64,000 nucleotides of DNA from Marseilla massiliensis (GCF_016899955.1 NZ_JACJJL010000015.1:1-64000); one strand, 5' to 3'; shown: positions 31,946 to 42,673, counted from the stretch's first letter. The notes: generated from the letters alone by a model not told the origin. Made by a program: numbers and translations.

Positions 31946-32977
31946 ATGGAATTTACAGCGAAACAAATTGCAAGTTACATCGGCGGAAAAGTGGAGGGCG
32001 ACGACAATGCCACCGTCAATACTTTTGCCAAGATTGAAGAGGGCAAGGCGGGAGCGATATCGTTTCTTTCCAACCCCAAATACATTCACTATATTTATGA
32101 CACAGAATCAAGCATAGTGCTGATAGACAACAGCATGGAGCTTGACAAGCCCGTAAAGGCCACACTCATCAGGGTAGACAATGCCTACGAGTGCGTTGCC
32201 AAGCTGTTGCAACTGTACGAGTCGGCCAAGCCAAAGAAGAAAGGCATCGACCCGCTGGCATCAATCTCGCCGTCGGCAACAGTCGGCAACGACGTTTACA
32301 TTGGTGCCTTTGCTTGCATAGGCGACGGCGCCACCATAGGCGACGGCACCCAAATCTACCCCCATGCCGTGGTTGGCGACGGGGTCACGGTGGGCAGCGG
32401 ATGCATAATATATCCCAATGTCACGATATACCAGGGATGCCAGCTTGGCAACAATGTAGTGGTGCATGCCGGCGCAGTGATAGGCGCCGACGGATTCGGC
32501 TTCGCCCCCAACACCGAGTGCTATGACAAGATACCCCAAATAGGCATTGTCACGATTGAAGACAATGTAGAGATAGGCGCCAACACCTGCATAGACCGCT
32601 CAACCATGGGCAGCACGGTGATACGCAAGGGCGTTAAGCTCGACAACTTGATACAAGTGGCTCACAATGTCGAGATTGGCGAGAATACGGTGATGTCTGC
32701 ACAAGTGGGCATAGCCGGCAGCACAAAAGTTGGAGCTTGGTGCATGTTCGGCGGCCAGGTGGGCTTAGCCGGGCACATTCATATTGGCGACAAAACATTC
32801 CTTGGCGCCCAGTCGGGAGTTCCCGGCAACATCAAAGGCAACCAGACGCTCATCGGTACGCCGCCGATGGAACCCAAGGCTTACTTCAAGTCGCAGGCCA
32901 TCTTCCGCAAATTGCCTGAACTTTACAAAGAGATAAATGAACTGAAGAAACAAGTAGATGAACTAAAAAACAAATAA
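31946..32977 (+). CDS. lpxD: UDP-3-O-acylglucosamine N-acyltransferase
   Basis: A 343-residue enzyme adding the second acyl chain in lipid A synthesis. A uridine-binding N-terminal domain (about 1-100) is followed by a left-handed beta-helix of hexapeptide repeats (about 105-310, e.g. [20 protein letters not shown]) with the catalytic His in the GADGFGF region, and a short C-terminal coil. First gene of lpxD-lpxC/fabZ-lpxA-miaA-PBP-helicase. Confidence 0.96.
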   Translation: MEFTAKQIASYIGGKVEGDDNATVNTFAKIEEGKAGAISFLSNPKYIHYIYDTESSIVLIDNSMELDKPVKATLIRVDNAYECVAKLLQLYESAKPKKKGIDPLASISPSATVGNDVYIGAFACIGDGATIGDGTQIYPHAVVGDGVTVGSGCIIYPNVTIYQGCQLGNNVVVHAGAVIGADGFGFAPNTECYDKIPQIGIVTIEDNVEIGANTCIDRSTMGSTVIRKGVKLDNLIQVAHNVEIGENTVMSAQVGIAGSTKVGAWCMFGGQVGLAGHIHIGDKTFLGAQSGVPGNIKGNQTLIGTPPMEPKAYFKSQAIFRKLPELYKEINELKKQVDELKNK

Positions 32978-32986
32978 AATCAACGT

Positions 32987-34372
32987 ATGATGAAACAGAT
33001 GACGCTGAAGGGCAGTTTCTCGCTCTGTGGCAAAGGGCTGCATACAGGACTCAGTCTGACGGTTACATTCAACCCGGCTCCCGAAAATACAGGTTATAAA
33101 ATACAACGCATCGACCTTGAGGGCATGCCAACCATCGACGCTGTGGCTGAAAACGTGGTCGATACGCAACGTGGCACCGTGCTTGGCAAAGGCGATGTGA
33201 GGGTGTCTACAGTTGAACACGGACTTGCAGCGCTCTATGCACTGGGCATAGACAACTGCCTCATACAGGTTAACGGGCCGGAATTCCCCATCCTCGACGG
33301 CAGCGCCGCAATGTACATTGACAAAATCAACGAGGTCGGCATAGAGGAGCTGAACGCCCCGAAAGACTGGTACGTGATCAGAAAAAAGATTGAAGTAAAA
33401 GACGAAGAGAGCGGTTCGTGCATAACAATCTTGCCCGACGACGAATTCAGCCTTACGGCCATGTGCTCCTTCAACTCAAAGTTCATTAACAGCCAGTTTG
33501 CAACTCTCGACAAGGTCGAGGATTTCTCGAAGGAGATTGCCCCTGCGCGCACATTTGTGTTCGTACGCGACATTGAGCCGCTGCTTAAGGCAAGTCTCAT
33601 CAAGGGTGGCGACCTTGACAACGCCATCGTCATATACGAAAAGCAGATTTCACAAGAGCAACTTGACAAATTGGCCGACATGCTCCATGTAGAGCACCGC
33701 GACGCCACCGAGCTTGGCTACATACAGCACAAGCCCCTGGTGTGGGAAAACGAATGCACACGCCACAAGCTGCTTGACATTATAGGCGACATGGCCCTGA
33801 TAGGAAAGCCCATCAAAGGACGCATAATAGCCACGAGGCCCGGCCACACCATCAACAACAAGTTTGCACGCCAGATGCGTCGCGACATACGCAAGCACGA
33901 GATACAGGCACCTATTTACAATCCGAACGAGGAGCCTATAATGGACATCAACAGGATAAGGGAGCTACTGCCCCACCGCTATCCCATGCAGCTTGTCGAC
34001 AAAGTCATCTATCTCGGCGCAACAAGCATCGTTGGCGTCAAGAACATCACCAGCAACGAGCCGTTCTTCCAGGGCCACTTCCCGCAGGAACCTGTCATGC
34101 CGGGTGTCCTTCAGATTGAAGCGATGGCGCAATGTGGCGGACTGTTGGTACTCAACACGGTTGATGAGCCGGAGCGTTGGTCGACATATTTCATGAAGAT
34201 TGACGACGTCAAGTTCCGCCAGAAAGTCGTTCCGGGCGACACACTGCTGTTTAAAGTCGACTTGCTCGCCCCTGTGCGCCATGGCGTATCGTCAATGAAG
34301 GGCTACGGCTTCGTGGGAGAGCGCGTTGTCGTTGAAGCCACTTTCACGGCCCAAATCGTTAAGAACAAATAA
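32987..34372 (+). CDS. lpxC/fabZ: Bifunctional LpxC deacetylase / FabZ dehydratase
   Basis: A 461-residue fusion found in Bacteroidota. Residues 1 to about 300 are the zinc-dependent UDP-3-O-acyl-GlcNAc deacetylase committing to lipid A (SLCGKGLHTG, TVEHGLAALYALGIDN, GSAA, and HKLLDIIGDMALIGKPIKG). From about 319 a complete FabZ hot-dog dehydratase follows (LLPHRYPMQLVDKV with the catalytic His, FFQGHFPQEPVMPGVLQIEAMAQ with the catalytic Glu). The fusion links lipid A and fatty acid synthesis, which compete for the same hydroxyacyl-ACP. Two adjacent ATGs (32987, 32990) could serve as start. Confidence 0.97.
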   Translation: MMKQMTLKGSFSLCGKGLHTGLSLTVTFNPAPENTGYKIQRIDLEGMPTIDAVAENVVDTQRGTVLGKGDVRVSTVEHGLAALYALGIDNCLIQVNGPEFPILDGSAAMYIDKINEVGIEELNAPKDWYVIRKKIEVKDEESGSCITILPDDEFSLTAMCSFNSKFINSQFATLDKVEDFSKEIAPARTFVFVRDIEPLLKASLIKGGDLDNAIVIYEKQISQEQLDKLADMLHVEHRDATELGYIQHKPLVWENECTRHKLLDIIGDMALIGKPIKGRIIATRPGHTINNKFARQMRRDIRKHEIQAPIYNPNEEPIMDINRIRELLPHRYPMQLVDKVIYLGATSIVGVKNITSNEPFFQGHFPQEPVMPGVLQIEAMAQCGGLLVLNTVDEPERWSTYFMKIDDVKFRQKVVPGDTLLFKVDLLAPVRHGVSSMKGYGFVGERVVVEATFTAQIVKNK

Positions 34373-34383
34373 GCACCAAGCAC

Positions 34384-35154
34384 ATGAACATAATAAGCCC
34401 AATGGCTTTCGTTGACCCGGAAGCTAAATTAGGAGACAACAATGTCATCGGACCGTTCTGCTTTATCGACAAGAATGTGGTTATAGGCAACAACAACAAG
34501 CTCTATAACAGCGTTACCATACACACAGGGGCACGCATTGGCGACAACAATGAGTTCTTCCCGGGGGCAAGCATAAGCACAAAGCCGCAAGACCTGAAAT
34601 ACAAAGGTGAAGATACTCTCTGTGAGATTGGCAACAACAACAGCATCAGGGAGACCGTCACCATAAGCCGCGGCACTGCCAGCAAGGGCAAGACAACCAT
34701 TGGCTCAGGCTGCCTGCTCATGGAAAACGTGCACATCGCCCACGACTGTGTCATAGGCAACGGCTTGATAATGGGCAACTCCACCAAGATGGCCGGCGAG
34801 GTGGTCATTGACGACAATGCCATTATCAGCGCAACAGTGCTGTGCCATCAGTTCTGCCGGATAGGAGGTTATGTCATGATTCAGGGCGGTTGCCGCTTCA
34901 GCCAAGACATCCCTCCATTCATAATTGCAGGAAAAGAGCCCACAAGATACTGCGGAATAAACATCATAGGGCTACGTCGTAGAGGGTTTAGCAATGAGGC
35001 TATAGAAACAATCCACGACACCTACCGCATCATTTATGCCAACGGCATAATCAAAGATGGCATTCAGGAGGCACGCGCAAAGTATCCAGGAGTAAAAGAA
35101 GTAGAATATATCTGCACGTTCATAGAGAATTCCAAACGCGGAATAATCAGGTAA
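34384..35154 (+). CDS. lpxA: Acyl-ACP--UDP-N-acetylglucosamine O-acyltransferase
   Basis: A 256-residue first enzyme of lipid A synthesis. Hexapeptide beta-helix (about 5-190), catalytic His region ENVHIAHDCVIGNG, and C-terminal helical domain with GLRRRGFSNEAIETIHDTYRII. Directly follows the LpxC-FabZ fusion by 11 bases and overlaps miaA by one base. Confidence 0.97.
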   Translation: MNIISPMAFVDPEAKLGDNNVIGPFCFIDKNVVIGNNNKLYNSVTIHTGARIGDNNEFFPGASISTKPQDLKYKGEDTLCEIGNNNSIRETVTISRGTASKGKTTIGSGCLLMENVHIAHDCVIGNGLIMGNSTKMAGEVVIDDNAIISATVLCHQFCRIGGYVMIQGGCRFSQDIPPFIIAGKEPTRYCGINIIGLRRRGFSNEAIETIHDTYRIIYANGIIKDGIQEARAKYPGVKEVEYICTFIENSKRGIIR

Positions 35155-36074
35155 TGGACACGCTAATAGTAGTCACAGGCCCAACAGCTGTTGGTAAGAC
35201 AGAGTTATGCTTGGAGATTGCCAGCAAGTACAACATACCGATCATAAGCGCCGACTCACGGCAAATGTATGATGGTATGCGCATCGGCACAGCTGCCCCG
35301 ACCGCTGAGCAACTGCAGGCGGTGAGGCATTACTTCATCGGTAACCTGAAACTCGCCGACTACTATAATGCCGCCATGTACGAGCAAGATGTAATCAGTT
35401 TGTTAGGCAGGCTCTTCAGGCAAGGACATGAAGCCCTTGGTGCCAAACACGGAGCCAAAGCCCTGATGACAGGAGGGAGCATGATGTACATCGATGCCGT
35501 TTGCAACGGCATCGATGACATCCCCACCATCGAAGCCGGTATACGCTCAATGATGAAAGAACGTCTGGAAAAAGAAGGCTTGGATGCCTTGTGCAAAGAG
35601 TTAGAAAAGCTTGACCCACAATACTATGAAATAGTAGACAAAAGAAATGTCCGCCGTGTTTTGCATGGCTTGGAGATATGCATACAAACCGGAAAACCTT
35701 ATTCTTCATTCAGAACAAGCGTGACAAAGAAGCGCAATTTCAATGTGGTAAAGATTGTGTTGAACCGCCCGCGTGAAGAATTATATACGAGAATAAATGA
35801 CCGAGTAGACAAAATGATGGATGCGGGATTGCTCGATGAAGCCAAGGCCCTCTATCCTTTCAAGGATTCAAACGCATTAAACACTGTCGGATACAAGGAA
35901 CTCTTCGCTTACATCGAAGGCAAATACACGCTCGACGAGGCTGTCGAGCGCATAAAGGGCAACACAAGGCGGTATGCACGGAAACAACTGACGTGGTTTA
36001 AAAAGTACGACGATGCCCATTGGTATAACCCTGACGACAAAGACGCTATAATGCAATACATTTCTCAAATATGA
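35154..36074 (+). CDS. miaA: tRNA dimethylallyltransferase
   Basis: A 306-residue enzyme adding the isopentenyl group to A37 of tRNAs reading UNN codons. P-loop GPTAVGKTEL, DSRQMYDGMRIGTAAPT, GGSMMYIDAVCNGIDDIP and the RYARKQLTWFKK end are diagnostic. The start overlaps the lpxA stop by one base and its end overlaps the PBP start by four, so all three are translationally linked. Confidence 0.96.
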   Translation: MDTLIVVTGPTAVGKTELCLEIASKYNIPIISADSRQMYDGMRIGTAAPTAEQLQAVRHYFIGNLKLADYYNAAMYEQDVISLLGRLFRQGHEALGAKHGAKALMTGGSMMYIDAVCNGIDDIPTIEAGIRSMMKERLEKEGLDALCKELEKLDPQYYEIVDKRNVRRVLHGLEICIQTGKPYSSFRTSVTKKRNFNVVKIVLNRPREELYTRINDRVDKMMDAGLLDEAKALYPFKDSNALNTVGYKELFAYIEGKYTLDEAVERIKGNTRRYARKQLTWFKKYDDAHWYNPDDKDAIMQYISQI

Positions 36075-38614
36075 ACAGGACAAAGAATAAAAGTAATGCA
36101 GTAAGACGCTGTTTTGACTTTTGCAAAGATGCAATGGGCAAGGCTTGGCGTTGGTACAAGAGCCTATACAAAGGAAGACCGTGGTATATCAAGACCATAT
36201 CGGCATTGATGTCTTTCATTGTGGCATTCATCTTGTATTTAGTTGCGGTTGACATAAACTTCCTGTGGCTCTTCGGCAAGTCGCCAGACATGGCCACAAT
36301 AAAGAATCCTATCACCAACCAAGCAACAGAAATATACAGTGCCGACAGCGTGATGATAGGCAAATTCTTCAGCGAGAACAGGACTCCTGTAGAATACGAA
36401 GACGTTAACCCGGTGTTCTGGAAGGCGTTGGTAGACACAGAAGACGAACGCTTTTACAAACATTTCGGAATAGACTTCCAGGGTGTCTTCGCCGCAATCA
36501 AGGACTTTGCCCTGCACAACGACGCCAGGGGAGCATCGACCATTACGCAGCAATTGGCCAAGAACATGTTCAGGGTGCGCACGCAATACTCCACGGGATT
36601 GCTCGGAAAGATACCCGGCCTGAAGATTCTCATCATGAAAAGCAAGGAGTGGATTACGGCCGTAAAGATAGAACAGCTATTCACCAAAAAAGAAATTCTA
36701 ACCATGTATGCCAATACCGTCGACTTCGGTTCGAACGCTTTTGGCATCAAGACGGCTTGCAAGACATATTTCGGCAACACTCCCGCCGAGCTTACCACAG
36801 AGCAAGCGGCCGTCCTTGTGGGCATGCTGAAGGCAACAACTTATTACAATCCACGCCTAAACCCGGACAACAGCCTCAGAAGGCGCAACACCGTGATGAA
36901 CAACATGGTGGTCCACGGCGATTTGACAAGTGCCCAGTACGACTCCCTGAAGAATTTGCCCATCACGCTGAACTACAGCGTTGAGAGCACATACGACGGC
37001 CAGGCGACCTACTTCCGCGAGGCTATTGCAAACTACTTGCGTGACTGGTGCAAGGAGAACGGGTATGACCTATACAACAGCGGACTGAAAATCTATACGA
37101 CAATAGATACAAAAATGCAGAAATATGCGGAGGAAGCAGCCCGCAAGCAAATGAAAGTCGTACAGCGGAACTTCGACAACCACTGGGGCAACACAAACCC
37201 CTGGCAGGATGAAAACCACAATGAGATTCCCAATTTCATAGAAGACATTGCAAAGAAACTGCCTGTATACAAGTATCTGTCAGAGAAATATGCCGACGAG
37301 CCGGACTCCATATCATACTGGCTCAACAAGCCGCACACAGTGAAACTGTTTGATTACGACAAAGGCACGATAGAGAAAGAGATGAGCACTCTCGACTCCA
37401 TTCGCTACATGGAGCGGTTCATGCATTGCGGCTTTGTGGCAATGGAGCCCAACACCGGCTACGTTAAGGCATGGGTGGGCGACATTGATTTCGACACATG
37501 GAAGTATGACAAGGTAACAGCCATGCGCCAGCCAGGCTCGACGTTCAAGCTTTTTGTATATGCGGAAGCCATGAACCAGGGCCTCACGCCATGCGACAAG
37601 CGTCGTGACGAATACTTCAGCATGCGCGTGTATGACAAGTTCAAGAAGAAAGAAGTTACGTGGGCGCCTACCAACGCCAATGGTTATTTCACCGGCGACT
37701 CTATGCCGCTGAAGGCAGCCTTTGCCCAAAGCATCAACTCTGTGGCAGTGAAGCTCGGGCAAGAAGTCGGCATTGACAACATTGTAAACACAGCGCACGC
37801 CATGGGAATAAAAAGCCCGCTGGACAACACGCCATCGCTGGCATTGGGCTCAAGCGACGTCAACCTGCTGGAACTGGTAAATGCATACAGCACCGTCGTT
37901 AACGACGGCAAGGCCCACGACCCTGTGCTGGTGACAAGGATACTCGACCGCGACGGCAATGAAATATACGTTGCGCCGTCAGAACAGCGCCAAGCCATAC
38001 CCTACAAGAGCGCATTCCTCATGCAGCAATTGCTTCTCGGAGGCCTGCGTGAACCCGGTGGCACGAGCATGAGCCTGTGGCGATATGTCAGGGCATACAA
38101 CGATACGGAATTCGGAGGCAAGACCGGCACATCAAACAACCACTCCGACGCATGGTTTGTCGGTGTCAGTCCAAAGATTGTAGTTGGAGCATGGGTCGGT
38201 GGCGAGTACCGTAGCATACACTTCCGCACCGGCGCCTTGGGCCAGGGCAGCCGCACGGCACTGCCAATATGCGGCAATTTCCTCGAGTCGCTATTGGGCG
38301 ACCCGGCCTTCAAACGGTATCACGGCAAGTTTGCCAAGCCCACCGACGAGATTGAATACGAGATGTATAACTGTAGCAGCTACTACAGGAAGAAAGAAAA
38401 TCCCGACTCCAGTCTCATCGACAGCATAGGCGCTGCCATCAGCGGAGTGTCCATATCACTCGACCCAGAAATCAACTCGGTGAGCCGTGACACAAGCCGC
38501 AACCACGGTGGCACGCACCCAACGGCGCCCCACAACGACAAGCAGCGCAACAAAACCGGCCACAACAATGAAGCTGGCAAGAGAAAGCCATCATACGAGG
38601 ACGTCTACTTTTGA
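36071..38614 (+). CDS. Class A penicillin-binding protein (PBP1A-like)
   Basis: An 847-residue bifunctional peptidoglycan synthase. A cytoplasmic basic start and one membrane helix (about 38-62) are followed by a GT51 transglycosylase (about 95-280; EDERFYKHFGIDFQG and GASTITQQLAKNMF) and a penicillin-binding transpeptidase with S490-x-x-K in QPGSTFKLF, SINSVA and GGKTGTSN. The last 60 residues are polar and His/Asn-rich, probably disordered. The enzyme polymerises and cross-links the wall in the periplasm. ATGA overlap with miaA. Confidence 0.95.
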   Translation: MNRTKNKSNAVRRCFDFCKDAMGKAWRWYKSLYKGRPWYIKTISALMSFIVAFILYLVAVDINFLWLFGKSPDMATIKNPITNQATEIYSADSVMIGKFFSENRTPVEYEDVNPVFWKALVDTEDERFYKHFGIDFQGVFAAIKDFALHNDARGASTITQQLAKNMFRVRTQYSTGLLGKIPGLKILIMKSKEWITAVKIEQLFTKKEILTMYANTVDFGSNAFGIKTACKTYFGNTPAELTTEQAAVLVGMLKATTYYNPRLNPDNSLRRRNTVMNNMVVHGDLTSAQYDSLKNLPITLNYSVESTYDGQATYFREAIANYLRDWCKENGYDLYNSGLKIYTTIDTKMQKYAEEAARKQMKVVQRNFDNHWGNTNPWQDENHNEIPNFIEDIAKKLPVYKYLSEKYADEPDSISYWLNKPHTVKLFDYDKGTIEKEMSTLDSIRYMERFMHCGFVAMEPNTGYVKAWVGDIDFDTWKYDKVTAMRQPGSTFKLFVYAEAMNQGLTPCDKRRDEYFSMRVYDKFKKKEVTWAPTNANGYFTGDSMPLKAAFAQSINSVAVKLGQEVGIDNIVNTAHAMGIKSPLDNTPSLALGSSDVNLLELVNAYSTVVNDGKAHDPVLVTRILDRDGNEIYVAPSEQRQAIPYKSAFLMQQLLLGGLREPGGTSMSLWRYVRAYNDTEFGGKTGTSNNHSDAWFVGVSPKIVVGAWVGGEYRSIHFRTGALGQGSRTALPICGNFLESLLGDPAFKRYHGKFAKPTDEIEYEMYNCSSYYRKKENPDSSLIDSIGAAISGVSISLDPEINSVSRDTSRNHGGTHPTAPHNDKQRNKTGHNNEAGKRKPSYEDVYF

Positions 38615-38631
38615 TTGGTAACGGCAAACCA

Positions 38632-40350
38632 ATGGAATTAGACTTGAACAATCGCGAATGGCAGTCGGCACTGCGCATCATCAACACAACCCGTCGCTCG
38701 CTTTTCCTGACAGGCAAAGCGGGCACGGGTAAATCTACATTTTTACGCTATGTTGCCCAGAACACCCAGAAGAAACATGTGGTACTTGCCCCAACGGGCA
38801 TTGCGGCCATCAATGCAGGTGGCAGCACTCTCCACAGTTTCTTCCGCCTGCCGTTCCATCCACTCATCCCGACGGACAACAGATACAACACCCGCAACAT
38901 AAGGAAGACACTAAAATACAGCAGCGACCATTGCAAACTGTTGCGCGAAATCGACCTCATTATCATTGACGAGATAAGCATGGTGCGCGCAGACATCATT
39001 GATTTCATAGACAAGGTGCTACGGATATATTGCCGCAACATGCGCGAACCGTTCGGGGGCAAGCAGCTATTGCTTGTCGGCGACATCTACCAGCTGGAAC
39101 CCGTAGTAACCGAAGACGACCGCAGGCTGCTGCAACCGTTTTACGAATCGTTCTATTTCTTCTCGGCCAAGGTCTTCAGGGAGATGCAGCTGATTAGCAT
39201 TGAACTGAAAAAGGTGTACAGGCAGACCGACAGGACATTCATTGACATACTCGACCACATACGCAACAACACTGCCGGAGAAAGGGAACTGAGGATACTC
39301 AACGGGCAGGTGGGCCGCAAGTTGCAATCCGACGGCAATGCGCTGACCATCACCCTGGCCTCGCGTCGCGACACCGTAGACTATATAAACGAGCAACAGC
39401 TCAGCAAGCTCGAAGGCGCGGCTACAGTATTCCATGGCGAGGTGAGCGGCGAGTTTCCAATAACATCGCTCCCCACCCCAATCGAATTGCACTTGAAGCC
39501 AGGTGCCCAGATAATATTCATCAAGAACGACAAAGACAAGAGATGGGTCAACGGCACGCTCGGTGTGATAGACGCCATAGACGAGACACAGGGAATAATA
39601 AGCGTGATAACTGAAGATGGCAACGAGCACGACGTTGAACGTGACGTATGGGAAAACATACGCTACACATTCAACGAGAAGGAGCAGAAGATAGAAGAGC
39701 AGCAACTTGGCGTCTACCGACAGTTCCCCATGCGACTGGCATGGGCCATTACCGTACACAAAAGCCAGGGACTGACATTCAGGCAGGTCAGCATCGACTT
39801 CACCGGAGGGGTGTTTGCCGGAGGCCAAGCCTATGTAGCCCTGAGCCGTTGCACGTCGCTTGAAGGCATCAGCCTTACCGAACCGCTCAAGCCAAAAGAC
39901 GTTTTCGTAAGGCCGGAAGTGGTGCGCTTTGCCCGACAGTACAACAACAACAGCATATTTGCTAAAGCACTGAGCGAGAGCAAGGCCGACATTGAGTACC
40001 GAGAGGCAGTGAGAGCCTTCGACGACCACGACTTCGATGGTTTCATAACAAACTTTTTCAAGGCCATCCACAGCCGTTACGACATAGAGAAACCGGCAGC
40101 CAAACGACTCATACGGCGCAAGTTAAGCATAATAACATCGCTCATGGCCGAAAACGGCAGTCTCAGGGATGAGTTGCTCCGCAAGGAAGAACAAATGAAG
40201 AAGCTGGCCGTGGAATACACCATGCTCGGCAAGGAGTGCGAGAACGAGCACATGACCGACGCCGCCATAGCCAACTACCGAAAAGCGCTTGAGCTCTATC
40301 CCGATGCTTACGAAGCACGGCGCAGGATAAAAGCATTGAGCAAGCAATAG
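38632..40350 (+). CDS. Pif1/RecD-like superfamily 1 helicase
   Basis: A 572-residue ATPase. Walker A GKAGTGKST near 30-38, PTGIAAINAGGSTLHSFF, DEISMVRADIIDFID (Walker B), GDIYQLEPVV and the C-terminal AWAITVHKSQGLTF/YVALSRCTSLEGI motifs define a Pif1-type 5'-3' helicase core. The C-terminal 100 residues end with a single TPR-like unit (NYRKALELYPDAYEARR). A TTG start seven codons earlier, overlapping the PBP stop, is possible, but the ATG at 38632 is preferred. Likely the last gene of the lpxD operon. Confidence 0.9.
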   Translation: MELDLNNREWQSALRIINTTRRSLFLTGKAGTGKSTFLRYVAQNTQKKHVVLAPTGIAAINAGGSTLHSFFRLPFHPLIPTDNRYNTRNIRKTLKYSSDHCKLLREIDLIIIDEISMVRADIIDFIDKVLRIYCRNMREPFGGKQLLLVGDIYQLEPVVTEDDRRLLQPFYESFYFFSAKVFREMQLISIELKKVYRQTDRTFIDILDHIRNNTAGERELRILNGQVGRKLQSDGNALTITLASRRDTVDYINEQQLSKLEGAATVFHGEVSGEFPITSLPTPIELHLKPGAQIIFIKNDKDKRWVNGTLGVIDAIDETQGIISVITEDGNEHDVERDVWENIRYTFNEKEQKIEEQQLGVYRQFPMRLAWAITVHKSQGLTFRQVSIDFTGGVFAGGQAYVALSRCTSLEGISLTEPLKPKDVFVRPEVVRFARQYNNNSIFAKALSESKADIEYREAVRAFDDHDFDGFITNFFKAIHSRYDIEKPAAKRLIRRKLSIITSLMAENGSLRDELLRKEEQMKKLAVEYTMLGKECENEHMTDAAIANYRKALELYPDAYEARRRIKALSKQ

Positions 40351-40678
40351 AATACGTGCCTCGGCGACCGGCTGACGGCACACAACCACCGAGCCCCCTA
40401 CTGGCAACCAAGATGCCAGAAGGGGCTCAATGCGTATTGACCTGTAAGCCATGCCCACTTGGGGGCGAGCAGACGGCGACTCGCAGTGCTACAGTAGCTC
40501 CTGCACCATGCGCGGCCAAAGCCACCGGCTGGCTGTCGCGACACTGTCACGCCGCCCTTCCACCACCCTCTCACCACGGGTGCAGGCCACGGCGCCGCCC
40601 GACGTAATGCCCCAAACTGCACCGGCCGGGCTCATTGCAGACGCCTGAACATGCCCGTCTGCGGGAAAGGGGCAAGGG
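40351..40678. other. Intergenic gap with hairpins between convergent genes
   Basis: No gene seen. GAGCCCC (40391-40397) with CTGGCA (40401-40406) pairs with TGCCAG (40414-40419) and GGGGCTC (40422-40428) as a hairpin likely to mark the end of the helicase transcript, without a T run. A second, seven-base hairpin GCAGACG/CGTCTGC lies at 40637-40662, before the end of the convergent exporter gene. Confidence 0.5.
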
Positions 40679-41713
40679 TCAGACAATTGCCGGCACAAGA
40701 TATTTCACCATGCCATATCCGGCAAAAATAAGCCAGACATACAATACGAGGGCAAGAACAAAAGGCTTGGCACCGGCTTTGCGGAATTTGTCGATGCTCG
40801 TCTCGGCTCCCAAAGCCGTCATTGCCATTGTAAGCAGGAATGTGTCGAGAGTGTTGATGAAGCCGACAACGGCTTCGGGAAGCAAGTCGAACGAGTTGAA
40901 ACCGATGACCACAAGGAAGAGCACCGCAAACCATGGTATAGCTATCTTTGCCCTGCTCGAGTCGCCAGTGCCATTCACGGCAGCACGCGCAACGAAATAA
41001 CCTATGATAAACAAAACCGGCACCAGCATCATCACCCTTATCATCTTTACGATGATGGCCGGGTCTGCCACAGCCTTGCCCATGGCGTTTCCGGCCCCGA
41101 CCACATGGGCAACCTCGTGGACAGTGGCCCCGGTGAATATGCCCATTGCCTCCGGCGACAGGTCGATGAGCCCGCTACGGTAAGCTATCGGGTAAAGAAA
41201 CATCGACAATGTGCCGAATATCACGACTGTTGCCACGGCCACGGCCGTCTTATACGGCTTTATCCTTATAGTAGATTCTGTGCCCAATACGGCCGCAGCG
41301 CCACAGATGGAGCTGCCAACGGATGTGAGCAGGGTTATGCCCCTGTCCATCTTGAGGAGCCGCCCCACAGCCATGCCCACGCCAATGGTCGTGGCCACGA
41401 TGAGGGCGTCGACCAATATTGCCGGCAGGCCTACCGCCGTTACATCCTGGAACGTAAGCCTGAAGCCGTAGAATATGATGCCTATGCGCAGCACGCGCTT
41501 TGAACAGAACTGTATGCCGGGCACCCATGTATCCGGAAGGTTGTTTCTCAGGCTGTTGGCATAGAGCATTCCGAGGATGATTCCGACAATCATCGGACTA
41601 AGCGACAGGGCCTTGACAAAGTCCATGTCACCGATATAAAAAGCTGCACAAGAAAAAAGCGCAATCAACAAAACGCCATGCAGCATACTGCTTCTCTGTT
41701 CTGATAACTTCAT
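40679..41713 (-). CDS. YeiH-family putative sulfate exporter
   Basis: A 344-residue UPF0324 membrane protein with about ten helices. FYGFRLTFQDVTAVG, GSSICGAAAVLGTES and the FTGATVHEVAHVVGAGNAMG segment are typical of the family. Characterised relatives are linked to sulfate or sulfonate-derived anion export; the substrate here is unknown. It stands alone, with no clear promoter consensus seen upstream. Confidence 0.88.
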   Translation of the reverse strand: MKLSEQRSSMLHGVLLIALFSCAAFYIGDMDFVKALSLSPMIVGIILGMLYANSLRNNLPDTWVPGIQFCSKRVLRIGIIFYGFRLTFQDVTAVGLPAILVDALIVATTIGVGMAVGRLLKMDRGITLLTSVGSSICGAAAVLGTESTIRIKPYKTAVAVATVVIFGTLSMFLYPIAYRSGLIDLSPEAMGIFTGATVHEVAHVVGAGNAMGKAVADPAIIVKMIRVMMLVPVLFIIGYFVARAAVNGTGDSSRAKIAIPWFAVLFLVVIGFNSFDLLPEAVVGFINTLDTFLLTMAMTALGAETSIDKFRKAGAKPFVLALVLYVWLIFAGYGMVKYLVPAIV

Positions 41714-42062
41714 AATGATAAGAATTTAGTTAAGAAAATTAATGATTAACAGATGACCAATGCCACTGTTTGTAATAATCAATTACCATCGGCATTCGCA
41801 TCATGCCGTTATCCCAATTACATTGACAGACAACACATTAGCAGGCCTGAGCCAATTGGCATTCAAAACGGCCGCCATCACGCCGCCAAACAGGCCATAT
41901 AGCTTTTAGAAACGGGCCGTTTTGCCATGCAAAATGGCAGAGGCAGCCCCACATTACATACTTTTGTCAAAATTTAATCCCACTCCCATGGCGTACCGCA
42001 GTCTACATCGAGCAATGTGCCCGCGGCAAGAGTGCTCTGCCCCACTCGCTCTGGCCACACGC
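41714..42062. repeat. Gap with CAAAACGGCC-type repeats
   Basis: No gene seen. CAAAACGGCCGCC at 41864-41876, CCAAACAGGCC near 41885 and, reversed, AACGGGCCGTTTTGCC near 41909-41925: one of the clearest copies of the dispersed repeat, in both orientations. Confidence 0.5.
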
Positions 42063-42641
42063 TCATTCGGCCAGATGGCTTACCAATATCTTTATTCCTA
42101 TGAGCATCAATATCACTCCTCCCACCAACTCGGGCTTCAGCTTCTTTGCTATTGCCTTGCCAAACTTCACCCCGAGCGCATTGCCTGTGATGGCCATGAC
42201 AAACGAGAAAAGGCCTATAACGAGCAACGGAACTCCCAACTGTCCGGCGCTTTTGTATCCAAGGCAGGCAAACGAGATGCCCACAGCCAGCGCATCAATG
42301 CTGGTGGCGACCGAGAGCACAATCTGAGTGCGTAGCTTGCGCGGGTTGAAATGGTGGCATTCTTCTTCCTCCACAAATGCGTCTCTAATCATTTTTCCGC
42401 CAAGAAAGGCAAGCAGGCCGAATGCTATCCAATGGTCGACAGACTGCAGATAGTCGCTGAAATAATTCGTGCCGAGCCATCCCAGGAAAGGCATGAATGC
42501 CTGAAACGCCCCGAAGAAAACAGCCATGCGTATCGTAACACAAAAAATGAAACGCCGCATGATAACCCCGCTGACCATAGACACAGCAAAGCAATCCATA
42601 GCCAAGGCCAGTGACAGAAGGCAAATGTCAAACAGACTCAT
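42063..42641 (-). CDS. mntP: Manganese efflux pump MntP
   Basis: A 192-residue protein of six helices. LALAMDCFAVSMVSG near the start and the repeated ATSIDALAVGISF carry the two conserved membrane Asp residues of MntP, which exports Mn2+ from the cytoplasm. The frame is open nine codons further, but the ATG at 42641 begins the family homology and follows a promoter -7 by 24 bases. Confidence 0.93.
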   Translation of the reverse strand: MSLFDICLLSLALAMDCFAVSMVSGVIMRRFIFCVTIRMAVFFGAFQAFMPFLGWLGTNYFSDYLQSVDHWIAFGLLAFLGGKMIRDAFVEEEECHHFNPRKLRTQIVLSVATSIDALAVGISFACLGYKSAGQLGVPLLVIGLFSFVMAITGNALGVKFGKAIAKKLKPELVGGVILMLIGIKILVSHLAE

Positions 42642-42665
42642 AATCATTGATTCATAAAGCGAATG

Positions 42666-42673
42666 CAAAGTTA
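42666..42673 (-). promoter_or_regulatory. Promoter -7 element of mntP
   Basis: Minus strand TAACTTTG, full consensus, 24 bases before the ATG. No recognisable manganese riboswitch was seen in the short leader. Confidence 0.6.
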